Notes under the pieces: model-generated
Databases searched by the model: none
What the model saw: only the letters and a program-made list of their open reading frames with translations
What the model was told of the DNA's origin: nothing
Origin: an uncultured Lachnospiraceae bacterium
GTDB lineage: Bacteria > Bacillota > Clostridia > Lachnospirales > Lachnospiraceae
Length of the DNA stretch: 10,235 bases
Assembly (NCBI GenBank): GCA_902796045.1
Contig: CADBNQ010000146.1
Span: forward strand, 1-10,235
Direction: 5' to 3'
Translations under genes and position numbers: made by a program
Shown: positions 1-5,702 of the stretch, one piece after another
Layout of the letters: each line of letters begins with the position of its first letter
Numbering within the stretch: position 1 is the stretch's first letter

Positions 1-12
1 AAAACACTTTAT

Positions 13-558
13 CTATACTGTAAGAATCTCTTTTGACTTCTTCTCGATCGCTTCATCTACCTTACCGACGAACTTGTCCGTCTCCTTCTGGACCTTGGTC
101 TGCTGATCCTTCAGGTCATCCTCGGTGATGTCTCCTGCCTTGTTGGACTTCTTGAGAAACTCATTGGCATCGCGGCGGACGTTGCGGATAGCTACCTTGG
201 CCTGCTCTCCCTTCTTCTTCACATCCTTGACGAGGTCTTTCCTCCGCTCCTCTGTAAGCTCAGGGAAAACCAGCCGGATCATCTTGCCGTCGTTGGATGG
301 ATTGATCCCGACATCAGACTGAAGGATCGCCTTCTCGATCACCTTAAGCATGGAAGGTTCCCAGGGCTGTATGGTGATCAGCCGGGGCTCGGGAACGGTA
401 ATATTACCAACCTGCTGAAGAGGGGTAGGGGTCCCGTAATAATCTACCTTGATCCTGTCAAGAACATGGGGGTTGGCCCTCCCGGCACGAATAGAATTAT
501 ACTCTCTCTCGAGATTATCAATGGTTTTCTGCATCTTCTCAGTATATTTCTCAATCAT
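13..558 (-). CDS. frr: Ribosome recycling factor
   Basis: The 181-residue product is a full-length ribosome recycling factor (the family is usually about 185 residues). With EF-G it splits the post-termination ribosome in the cytoplasm after peptide release. Visible family marks are the N-terminal helix leading into RAGRANP (residues 25-31), then DRIKVDYYGTPTPLQQV and ITIQPWE in the small domain, followed by a long charged helical region with DLVKDVKKKGEQAK. The ATG is preceded by AGGAGG six bases upstream, and the stop is TAG. It follows pyrH by 66 bases, the usual bacterial order, but that gap holds its own strong promoter, so frr can be expressed apart from pyrH. Identification is secure. 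Confidence 0.98.
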   Translation of the reverse strand: MIEKYTEKMQKTIDNLEREYNSIRAGRANPHVLDRIKVDYYGTPTPLQQVGNITVPEPRLITIQPWEPSMLKVIEKAILQSDVGINPSNDGKMIRLVFPELTEERRKDLVKDVKKKGEQAKVAIRNVRRDANEFLKKSNKAGDITEDDLKDQQTKVQKETDKFVGKVDEAIEKKSKEILTV

Positions 559-587
559 AGTGAACCTCCTGCGTATGAACTGGTTAT

Positions 588-616
588 ATTTTACAATTAT
601 TTATCATTTTTGTCAA
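588..616 (-). promoter_or_regulatory. Sigma-A type promoter of frr
   Basis: On the minus strand the sequence reads TTGACA (611-616), a 17-base spacer, then TAAAAT (588-593). The -35 is a perfect match to consensus and the -10 matches five of six. The spacer is AT-rich. Initiation would fall near 581, giving a leader of about 22 bases that contains the frr ribosome binding site. It lies wholly inside the pyrH-frr gap. Confidence 0.8.
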
Positions 617-624
617 GTCTTTCC

Positions 625-1368
625 TCAATCTACCGTCACATAAGTACCGTTGAAGCTGCCGTTCATGGTATTCTCTATGCTGTTCTCCTCTTTCAGACCG
701 AAGATGACCAGGGGCATCTTGTTCTCCAGGCACATGATGGTTGCTGTCAGGTCGATCACGCCCAGTTTCTTATCCAGAACTTCCTGCAGGCTGATCTGGT
801 CGAACTTCTTTGCATCCGGATTGATCTTGGGATCACTGTCGTATACACCATCGATCGCCTTAGCCAGCAGGATGGCATCTGCCCTGATCTCCACAGCCCG
901 GAGAGCTGTTGCCGTATCTGTTGAAAAATACGGATGGCCTGTTCCTCCGGCAAAGAAGACAACGCCGCCGGAATTCAGAAAGGCATCAGCATCATCTCTG
1001 TCATAAAGGTGTGTAAAAGAACCGCAGACGAAAGGTGTATAGATCCGGGTTTTCATGCCGACATGACGGAACATGTCAGAGACAAAAATACAGTTCATGA
1101 CCGTAGCCAGCATGCCGATCTGGTCTGCCCTGATCCTGTCCATGTTCTCGCTGGTCCTTCCTCTCCAGAAATTACCGCCGCCGATCACGATGGCGACCTG
1201 AACTCCGGAATCGACCACTTTCTTAACCTGAGCAGCTACCCCGAGGACTGTCTCCTCATCCAGTGCTTTAGGAACTCCCTGCTCACTAAGGACCGGCTTC
1301 CTTTCACCAGCCAGGGCTTCTCCCGACAGCTTCAGCAAAACACGCTTCAAATTCTTCAAATCTTTCAT
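625..1368 (-). CDS. pyrH: UMP kinase
   Basis: This cytoplasmic kinase phosphorylates UMP to UDP using ATP, an essential step of pyrimidine nucleotide synthesis. It belongs to the bacterial amino-acid-kinase fold, unrelated to eukaryotic UMP/CMP kinases. Motifs seen: KLSGEAL (13-19) in the phosphate-binding region, IGGGNFWRGR (62-71), ADQIGMLATVMN (81-92), GGTGHPYFSTDTA (141-153) and DGVYDSDP (173-180). The chosen start gives 247 residues, near the usual 240. An in-frame ATG six codons upstream (1386) is less likely: AGGGAGG ends five bases before the 1368 ATG, and the upstream ATG would overlap the previous gene. It lies 14 bases after an unknown small ORF and is probably transcribed with it. 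The usual upstream neighbours rpsB-tsf are absent here. Confidence 0.97.
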   Translation of the reverse strand: MKDLKNLKRVLLKLSGEALAGERKPVLSEQGVPKALDEETVLGVAAQVKKVVDSGVQVAIVIGGGNFWRGRTSENMDRIRADQIGMLATVMNCIFVSDMFRHVGMKTRIYTPFVCGSFTHLYDRDDADAFLNSGGVVFFAGGTGHPYFSTDTATALRAVEIRADAILLAKAIDGVYDSDPKINPDAKKFDQISLQEVLDKKLGVIDLTATIMCLENKMPLVIFGLKEENSIENTMNGSFNGTYVTVD

Positions 1369-1373
1369 AGATG

Positions 1374-1380
1374 CCTCCCT
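1374..1380 (-). promoter_or_regulatory. Ribosome binding site that fixes the pyrH start
   Basis: AGGGAGG on the minus strand sits five bases before the ATG at 1368. It begins two bases after the stop codon of the upstream small ORF (1383-1385). The alternative ATG at 1386 has no comparable site. The spacing would allow translational coupling between the small ORF and pyrH. Confidence 0.75.
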
Positions 1381-1382
1381 GT

Positions 1383-1580
1383 TCAAGTCATCAGGATCCT
1401 GCGGGTACGTATATCATATTTCAGGGTCAGGGTCTTAAATCCATCATCAATATCCATAAATCTCAGCATATCATCCCTGTGAGCGATCACAGGATAATTC
1501 ATCCCGGATAAGGCAGCATAAAACGCGCCTATGATCCTGTATGCATTTTCCCTTGATACATTGGATAATAATACCTTCAT
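1383..1580 (-). CDS. Unrecognised small protein upstream of pyrH
   Basis: A 65-residue product beginning MKVLLSNVSRENAYR that I do not recognise. The open frame extends further upstream to 1661, but that start lies inside a near-consensus promoter (1629-1657) and upstream of its expected transcript start. The ATG at 1580 has AGAAGGG eight bases before it. The peptide has no signal sequence, membrane segment or cysteine; a short hydrophobic stretch (IIGAFYAAL) is followed by a basic, mixed C-terminus (KYDIRTRRILMT). It ends 14 bases before pyrH and probably heads that transcript. It could be a small regulatory or housekeeping protein, or a translated leader that couples translation to pyrH. 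That it is a gene rests on promoter, binding site and spacing, not on homology. Confidence 0.55.
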   Translation of the reverse strand: MKVLLSNVSRENAYRIIGAFYAALSGMNYPVIAHRDDMLRFMDIDDGFKTLTLKYDIRTRRILMT

Positions 1581-1628
1581 GACCTGTACCCTTCTCTTTG
1601 TCTCCTGCAGACACAATAATCCAGATAC

Positions 1629-1657
1629 ATTATATCCGATTCGGGCGGCAATGTAAA
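1629..1657 (-). promoter_or_regulatory. Promoter of the small ORF-pyrH transcript
   Basis: On the minus strand: TTTACA (1652-1657), 17-base spacer, TATAAT (1629-1634). The -10 is perfect, the -35 matches five of six, and the spacing is optimal. Initiation is expected near 1622, about 42 bases before the ATG at 1580. I see no terminator between the leader peptide gene ending at 1696 and this promoter, so some readthrough from upstream is possible. Confidence 0.8.
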
Positions 1658-1695
1658 GCATGGGAGCGTAAATTATTGAAGACCGGACCAGTCCC

Positions 1696-1935
1696 TCAAT
1701 ACTGGGGATTGCTGCGCAGCTTGTCCACCTCTTTTTTATTCAGCTCTTTTTCAGATACACCCTCCAGTTTAGCTGCATTTACGGCTTCTTTATAGGAAGT
1801 GAAGCGCTGGATCGTCTCCCCTGTGGCATCATCTAAGATCTCCCAGGGCAGCCCGGGCACATCGTCTGCCTTATAGACATAACCGCCATTCACCTGTTCA
1901 AGTTCATCCATATTAAGCTTTCTCTTCTTATCCAT
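1696..1935 (-). CDS. Double-glycine leader peptide (bacteriocin-like or secreted signal peptide precursor)
   Basis: The 79-residue product starts with a short, charged leader ending LNMDELEQVNGG (residues 7-18), a classic double-glycine motif with the usual L/M, E-L and V-N-G-G positions. In known systems such leaders are cut after GG by a peptidase-containing ABC transporter (C39 family) during export. Cleavage here would release a 61-residue, cysteine-free, charged peptide with WEILDDATGE (31-40) and KEAVNAAKLEGVSEKEL (49-65), unlike a typical hydrophobic class II bacteriocin. The ATG has AAGGAGAG upstream with normal spacing. No transporter, immunity gene or modifying enzyme is in the window, so it is an orphan and must use machinery encoded elsewhere. 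It could be a bacteriocin, a signalling peptide or another exported small protein. The leader call is strong; the function is unknown. Confidence 0.75.
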   Translation of the reverse strand: MDKKRKLNMDELEQVNGGYVYKADDVPGLPWEILDDATGETIQRFTSYKEAVNAAKLEGVSEKELNKKEVDKLRSNPQY

Positions 1936-1982
1936 TTTAATCTCTCCTTATCTTCCATCTTATTCGCTTTCATTCTCGATTT

Positions 1983-1995
1983 TGTCACAATGACA
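1983..1995. promoter_or_regulatory. Inverted repeat near the predicted transcript start of the leader peptide gene
   Basis: TGTCA-N3-TGACA is a perfect inverted repeat with five-base arms. It lies just downstream of the candidate -10 box (2001-2006), roughly at the expected start of transcription, where a repressor could act. It includes a TGTGACA element also found at 2028-2034. Short arms make chance occurrence possible. Confidence 0.3.
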
Positions 1996-2000
1996 TGGTT

Positions 2001-2035
2001 ATTTTATCAGATGCCATATCACAGAAGTGTCACAG
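2001..2035 (-). promoter_or_regulatory. Candidate activated promoter of the leader peptide gene
   Basis: The minus strand reads CTGTGAC (2029-2035), ACTT, CTGTGAT (2018-2024), an 11-base gap, then TAAAAT (2001-2006) preceded by TG one base away, an extended -10. No -35 consensus is present at the right distance. Two seven-base direct repeats with an 11-bp period covering the -35 area is the layout used by OmpR/PhoB-family response regulators, so an activator-dependent promoter is inferred. The regulator is not in the window. Confidence 0.45.
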
Positions 2036-2050
2036 TTAGGTTCCTTCTGA

Positions 2051-2110
2051 GTATAAAATAAGACATACGCCCCGGGTCCGGCAGCCTGCCCTTCCCGCAA
2101 GACGTATGTC
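2051..2110 (-). terminator. Intrinsic terminator of the amino acid ABC operon
   Basis: In the minus-strand transcript GACATACG (2103-2110) pairs perfectly with CGTATGTC (2062-2069). The 33-base interior holds two further nested stems, CGGG/CCCG and GGCA/TGCC, with short internal loops. The stem is followed at once by TTATTTTATA (2052-2061), a T-rich tail. It starts 17 bases past the ATPase stop codon. The outer stem is AU/GC mixed and the structure is longer than a typical terminator hairpin. Confidence 0.75.
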
Positions 2111-2127
2111 ATAGATATCCTTTGTCA

Positions 2128-2871
2128 TTATAATACTTTGCTCAGGAAACTCTGTGTCCTCTCATTCTTCGGATTGTCCATCACCTCTTCGGGAGTCCCC
2201 TGTTCCATGATGATCCCTTCATCGATGAAAAATACTCTGTCAGCCACGTCATGAGCAAAGCCCATCTCATGGGTGACGACCACCATGGTCATACCCTCTG
2301 CTGCCAGCTCTCTCATAACATCCAGAACCTCACAGACCATCTCAGGGTCGAGCGCCGATGTAGGCTCGTCGAAAAGCATGATATCCGGTTCCATGGCAAG
2401 AGCCCGGGCGATAGCCACACGCTGCTGCTGTCCGCCGGAGAGCTGTCTTGGTTTCTGGTCAGCTTTATCGGAGAGGCCTACACGGTTTAAAAGCTGTATT
2501 GCTTTCTCCTCGGCTTCCTTCTTCGTTTTCAGCTTAAGCTCGACAGGAGCAAGCATCACATTCTCCTTAGCAGTATAGTGGGGAAAGAGGTTAAACTGCT
2601 GGAACACCATCCCTATATGACGGCGGATCTTGTTGACATCAGCCTTGGGCGCAGTGATGGATTCTCCGTCCACCAGAATCTCTCCGTCCGTTGCTTCCTC
2701 CAGCCGGTTTAAACAGCGCAGGAAGGTGGACTTTCCGGAACCGGACGGTCCGATCACACAGATAACCTCTCCGGCCTTGATCTCCGTATCGATCCCTTTT
2801 AGTACCTGGAGCTTTCCGAAGGATTTCTTCAGTCCTTTTACTGATATCTTCACTTCTCTTTTATCTGCCAT
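2128..2871 (-). CDS. Polar amino acid ABC transporter ATP-binding protein
   Basis: A 247-residue ATPase of the GlnQ/HisP group that powers amino acid import at the inner face of the membrane. Motifs in order: Walker A GPSGSGKST (41-49), Q-loop in VFQQFNLFPH (89-98), signature LSGGQQQ (144-150), Walker B IMLFDE (164-169) with the D-loop SALD (172-175), and the switch histidine in VTHEMGFA (H201). Length is normal for the family and there is no C-terminal regulatory domain. Its ATG overlaps the permease stop by one base (TAATG), with a GAGGAGG-like site inside the permease end, pointing to translational coupling. It is the last gene of a binding protein-permease-ATPase operon. The substrate cannot be fixed from this subunit. 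Confidence 0.96.
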   Translation of the reverse strand: MADKREVKISVKGLKKSFGKLQVLKGIDTEIKAGEVICVIGPSGSGKSTFLRCLNRLEEATDGEILVDGESITAPKADVNKIRRHIGMVFQQFNLFPHYTAKENVMLAPVELKLKTKKEAEEKAIQLLNRVGLSDKADQKPRQLSGGQQQRVAIARALAMEPDIMLFDEPTSALDPEMVCEVLDVMRELAAEGMTMVVVTHEMGFAHDVADRVFFIDEGIIMEQGTPEEVMDNPKNERTQSFLSKVL

Positions 2872-3545
2872 TATGCGTTCAGCCTCCTCTCAACCATCTT
2901 CGAAATAAAGGACAGTACCGTTACGATCACAAGGAAAAAGATGGCAACCCAGGTATAAGTGGCAAAGGACTGCATGGTCCGTCCTACATATACTTTGGCC
3001 TGGTTCATGATCTCCGGCAGGCCGATGGCATAAAGTATGGTGGAGTCTTTCAGGGTAATGATAAACTGGTTAACCAGAGAGGGAAGGCAGATGCGGATCG
3101 CCTGCGGCAGAATGATCTTCTGCATGGACTTGCCGTAGCTTAAGCCAAGGCTTCTGGCTGCCTCCATCTGACCCACATTCACAGCCTCAATAGATCCCCG
3201 GAAGATCTCGGCTATGTAGGCACCGGCGTTCATAGACAAGGTTATGACACCGGCGGTAAAAATGTCGATGCGGAAAGGAGCCCCTGTTATGGCCTGGATC
3301 AGCTGGGGAACCGCAAAATAGAAATAAAATGCCTGAACCAGCATGGGCGTTCCCCTGATCAGCCATATATAAAACTTTGCGATCACTTTCAATATCCTGT
3401 AAGGGGAAATGTTCATCAGACAAATAAAAATGCCCAGTACCAGGGCAATGATCAGGGACAGCAAAGTAATCTGCACTGTCATCTTCAGGCCGTTTAAGAG
3501 GAGATCATGAGACTCATTAAACACTTTAATCAGATTGATGTTCAT
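2871..3545 (-). CDS. Polar amino acid ABC transporter permease
   Basis: A 224-residue HisM/GlnP-type permease that forms the membrane channel. Hydrophobic segments appear at about 22-44, 53-64, 68-86, 95-114, 160-178 and 198-215. The family's RGTPMLVQ (64-71) is present, as is the EAA loop EAARSLGLSYGKSMQKIILPQ (128-148) that docks on the ATPase. The open frame could begin with GTG at 3557, but that codon overlaps the GGAGG ribosome binding site (3551-3555), which sits five bases before the ATG at 3545; the ATG is therefore chosen. Only one permease gene is present, so the channel is probably a homodimer. The gene is separated from the binding protein gene by two hairpins and overlaps the ATPase gene by one base. 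Confidence 0.95.
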   Translation of the reverse strand: MNINLIKVFNESHDLLLNGLKMTVQITLLSLIIALVLGIFICLMNISPYRILKVIAKFYIWLIRGTPMLVQAFYFYFAVPQLIQAITGAPFRIDIFTAGVITLSMNAGAYIAEIFRGSIEAVNVGQMEAARSLGLSYGKSMQKIILPQAIRICLPSLVNQFIITLKDSTILYAIGLPEIMNQAKVYVGRTMQSFATYTWVAIFFLVIVTVLSFISKMVERRLNA

Positions 3546-3550
3546 ATATT

Positions 3551-3555
3551 CCTCC
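3551..3555 (-). promoter_or_regulatory. Ribosome binding site that fixes the permease start
   Basis: GGAGG on the minus strand, five bases before the ATG at 3545. It overlaps the GTG at 3555-3557 that would otherwise extend the reading frame by four residues. It lies only three bases beyond the base of the hairpin at 3559-3591, so the hairpin may affect ribosome access. Confidence 0.8.
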
Positions 3556-3558
3556 ACA

Positions 3559-3591
3559 GGTCAGGCGGACATACATGATGTCCGCCTGACC
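3559..3591 (-). repeat. Intercistronic hairpin next to the permease start
   Basis: Perfect 14-bp inverted repeat (3559-3572 with 3578-3591), arm GGTCAGGCGGACAT, and a five-base loop. No T-run follows it in the minus direction, so it is not a standard terminator. Its place between binding protein and permease genes suggests an mRNA-stabilising or partly attenuating element that keeps the binding protein in excess. That role is inferred from other transport operons. Confidence 0.7.
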
Positions 3592-3596
3592 ACACA

Positions 3597-3633
3597 GGAA
3601 CAGGAGCCATCTCTAAGAGACCGGTCCTGTTCC
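3597..3633 (-). repeat. Second intercistronic hairpin after the binding protein gene
   Basis: GGAACAGGA (3597-3605) and TCCTGTTCC (3625-3633) form a perfect 9-bp stem. A small inner TCTC/GAGA stem (3610-3613 with 3617-3620) lies in the loop. It begins 20 bases past the binding protein stop codon, before the hairpin at 3559-3591 in the transcript. It also lacks a T-run. The pair together would protect the binding protein message from 3' decay; this is inference. Confidence 0.6.
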
Positions 3634-3653
3634 GTAAGTATTCTCTTTATCGT

Positions 3654-4436
3654 CTAGTTGGTTCCTGTATATTTTGCAATGATCTCATCATACTTGCCGC
3701 TGTCTTTGAGACTCTGAAGACCGGCATTGAACTTCTCTAAGAGTTCCTGGTTCTGACCCTTTAATACAACAAAACCGTAAGGTGTGGAATAATCTTCCTT
3801 CCTGTCGGCAACGATCTTAAGATGGACATCGGGCTTCTGGCAGTTAAATGCCATGACAGGCTGATCCTCGAAGCAGGCCACTGTATTGCCGGTATCAACA
3901 TCCTGATACATGATGTCGGACTGGTCAAAATACTTGATCTCATATCCATACTGATCCTTCAGAGCTTCGGCACACTCAGCACCCATGGTTCCTGTCTTAG
4001 CGGCTACTTCCTTGCCCTTAAGATCCTCAAATCCCTTGATATCGCTGTCTTCCTTCACAGCCATGCATACATAGGAATCATAGTAAGCCTCAGAGAAATC
4101 ATAGGTTTCTTTTCTCTTATCTGTGATGGAAGCGCCGGCGATACATCCATCTGCCTGGCCGGACTCTACAGCAGCCATCGCTGCGTCAAAGCCAAGAGAC
4201 CTCCACTCAACATTAAATCCCTGATCCTCTGCGATAGCATTCATCAGGTCAATGTCGATTCCTACGAATTCGTTGTTCTCGTCGGTAAACTCAAAAGGTG
4301 CAAAGGCAGTATCTGTTGCGATCACATAGGACTCGCCGGCTGCCCCGGTAGACTCTTCTGTTCCGCCTGCTCCTCCACAGGCTGCGAGTGAAAAGACCAT
4401 CATACCTGCCAACAGGATTGCAAAAAGCTTTTTCAT
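3654..4436 (-). CDS. Amino acid ABC transporter substrate-binding lipoprotein
   Basis: A 260-residue family 3 solute-binding protein that captures a polar amino acid outside the membrane and passes it to the permease. The start at 4436 gives a lipoprotein signal peptide, MKK then a hydrophobic core and the lipobox LAAC with Cys20; AGGAAG lies upstream. A low-complexity linker follows, then the binding fold from about 36: YVIATDTAFAPFEF (37-50), VGIDIDLMNAIA (58-69), ASITDKRKETYDFSEAYY (102-119) with Arg108 in the usual carboxylate-binding position, and KTGTMGAE (147-154). The open frame runs to 4568, but that region contains the promoter. It heads the three-gene operon. Five cysteines in the mature domain (98, 124, 155, 188, 199) are somewhat many. 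Substrate could be glutamine, cystine or another polar amino acid; I cannot decide. Confidence 0.94.
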   Translation of the reverse strand: MKKLFAILLAGMMVFSLAACGGAGGTEESTGAAGESYVIATDTAFAPFEFTDENNEFVGIDIDLMNAIAEDQGFNVEWRSLGFDAAMAAVESGQADGCIAGASITDKRKETYDFSEAYYDSYVCMAVKEDSDIKGFEDLKGKEVAAKTGTMGAECAEALKDQYGYEIKYFDQSDIMYQDVDTGNTVACFEDQPVMAFNCQKPDVHLKIVADRKEDYSTPYGFVVLKGQNQELLEKFNAGLQSLKDSGKYDEIIAKYTGTN

Positions 4437-4470
4437 TTTTACTACTTCCTTTCTTCTTAATATTTTCACA

Positions 4471-4519
4471 AGTCCAATGCATGCAGATGAACAAGTCGCC
4501 ATGGCCTGCATGCAGGACT
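4471..4519 (-). repeat. Inverted repeat in the leader of the amino acid ABC operon
   Basis: AGTCC-AA-TGCATGCA (4471-4485) faces TGCATGCA-GGACT (4507-4519). Thirteen pairs can form with a two-base bulge and a 21-base loop. TGCATGCA is itself palindromic and occurs twice, 29 bp apart; the upstream copy extends to the 12-base palindrome CCTGCATGCAGG (4505-4516). The element lies between the predicted transcript start and the ribosome binding site. It could be an RNA stem or two operator sites. Confidence 0.5.
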
Positions 4520-4533
4520 GGTCAGACATGTAT

Positions 4534-4562
4534 ATTATACAATTTTTATGAATAAAATGCAA
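4534..4562 (-). promoter_or_regulatory. Promoter of the amino acid ABC operon
   Basis: On the minus strand: TTGCAT (4557-4562), 17-base spacer, TATAAT (4534-4539). The -10 is perfect and the -35 matches three of six. The flanks are very AT-rich. The -10 lies within TGTAT-N3-ATACA (4529-4541), a perfect inverted repeat that may be an operator or chance in AT-rich DNA. The leader to the ATG at 4436 would be about 90 bases. Confidence 0.65.
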
Positions 4563-4571
4563 TAACAAAAG

Positions 4572-4600
4572 TCTGCAGCCATACCCTCCCGGCGGGGCTT
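4572..4600 (-). terminator. Possible weak terminator after the trigger-factor-like gene
   Basis: The transcript after the stop at 4602 reads AGCCCC...GGAGGG...GGCT, which can fold into an imperfect GC-rich hairpin. ACTTTTGTTATT follows, only moderately T-rich. It sits just before the promoter of the next operon, where a terminator is expected. Pairing is irregular, so the call is weak. Confidence 0.3.
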
Positions 4601-4601
4601 A

Positions 4602-5702
4602 TTATTTAATCTTGGCCTGTTCGATCACAGAATCCACTACAATGGAGTTCAGCACTGCTCTGTTAATATAGTTCTTAGAGTAGGTGTCCACATAGCTGCT
4701 GTAGTCCTGACCGTTAAAATAGTTCTTTACATCCTCTTCCGTCACGGAAAGATTCTGTTCCTTCGCGATGGCATCTGCCAGAAGATAGGTCTTTACAGTG
4801 TTTTCGCAGGTATCGTAGTAGGCATCTCTCATGGCCTGCTCATCCTTGTAGCCATAGCTGCTCATATAATCCTCCAGCTTATAGCCCTGCATGGCGATCT
4901 CTGATTTCAGGCCGTCCATAACCACATCCACACGTATGTCGACCAGTTCTTTCGGGATATCCTTAAACTTGGAGTTCTCCATGAGATAGTTCCAGACATA
5001 ATCGTTCTTCTTGTTATTCTCCATGTTTTCTTTGATCTGCTTCTTCATATCCTTGACAGAAGTAAATCCATAGGTATCCTTGAAGTTCTCCTTGACGAAA
5101 TCATCTGTCAGTTTGGCATCTTCTTTCTCGCCGATATAATTGATGACAGTGGTAAAAACTGCCTCCTTTCCTGCGAGATCTTTAGCCTGATAGTCTTCGG
5201 GGAAGGTCACCTTGACCTCTACTGTCTCACCGGGATTATGGCCGGTCAGCTGTTCTTCAAAAGTATCAATAAAAGTTCCTGAACCGATGGTAAGATCAAA
5301 GCCTTTTGCCGATCCCCCCTCAAACTCTTTCCCGTCGACCTTGCCTGTATAATCGATATTGACCGTATCTCCATCTTTTACGGCCCTGTCCTTAATCTCC
5401 TTGGTCGTCTGATAGCTGGCCATCAGGGAGTCAATCTGCTGCTGCACTTCATCGTCTGAGGCGCTGATGTCACCCTTATCGATCTTGATGCCCTTGTAAT
5501 CACATAAGGTGACATAATCTGACGGTGTGACATCGGCCAGAGTTCCGTCTTCGTTGATGCCTTTCCCGTAATCCACCGTGATGTTCATAGCATCTGCCTT
5601 AGCCTCTGTCGTCGCCTCAGCTGCTTTCTTGCTGGTATTGCACCCTGCCAGCAGTGCTGCTGACAGAAGGACCACACATCCGGCTGTCCATATTCTTCTC
5701 AT
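4602..5702 (-). CDS. FKBP-type prolyl isomerase lipoprotein with trigger-factor-like C-terminus
   Basis: A 366-residue exported protein with a lipoprotein signal, lipobox LAGC and Cys21, then a Thr/Ala/Lys-rich linker. After a helical segment (83-105), an FKBP-like domain runs from about 107 to 190: GDTVNIDYTGKVDGKEFEGG (111-130), IGSGTFIDTFEEQLTG (139-154) and VTFPEDYQAKDLAGKEAVF (165-183), all close to the trigger factor isomerase domain. Residues from about 195 resemble the helical chaperone arms of trigger factor, with DDFVKENFKDTYGF and a long charged helical tail. The ribosome-binding N-domain of cytosolic trigger factor is missing, replaced by the lipoprotein region. It probably assists folding of secreted proteins outside the membrane. 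The ATG has AGGAGG nine bases upstream. It follows the TPR/Sel1-like gene after 110 bases with no clear promoter. Function is inferred from domains. Confidence 0.85.
   Translation of the reverse strand: MRRIWTAGCVVLLSAALLAGCNTSKKAAEATTEAKADAMNITVDYGKGINEDGTLADVTPSDYVTLCDYKGIKIDKGDISASDDEVQQQIDSLMASYQTTKEIKDRAVKDGDTVNIDYTGKVDGKEFEGGSAKGFDLTIGSGTFIDTFEEQLTGHNPGETVEVKVTFPEDYQAKDLAGKEAVFTTVINYIGEKEDAKLTDDFVKENFKDTYGFTSVKDMKKQIKENMENNKKNDYVWNYLMENSKFKDIPKELVDIRVDVVMDGLKSEIAMQGYKLEDYMSSYGYKDEQAMRDAYYDTCENTVKTYLLADAIAKEQNLSVTEEDVKNYFNGQDYSSYVDTYSKNYINRAVLNSIVVDSVIEQAKIK

Noticed and set aside
934..1482. Plus-strand open frame of 182 codons across pyrH and the small ORF
   Set aside because: It is antisense to pyrH, whose motifs are unmistakable, and is explained by codon structure of the real gene.
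1581..1661. N-terminal extension of the small ORF upstream of pyrH
   Set aside because: The upstream ATG is inside the TTTACA-N17-TATAAT promoter, upstream of the expected transcript start.
3822..4391. Plus-strand open frame of 189 codons
   Set aside because: It is antisense to the binding lipoprotein gene and has no family features.
4437..4568. N-terminal extension of the binding protein
   Set aside because: It would place coding sequence over a good promoter and leader, and would bury the lipoprotein signal 44 residues inside the protein.
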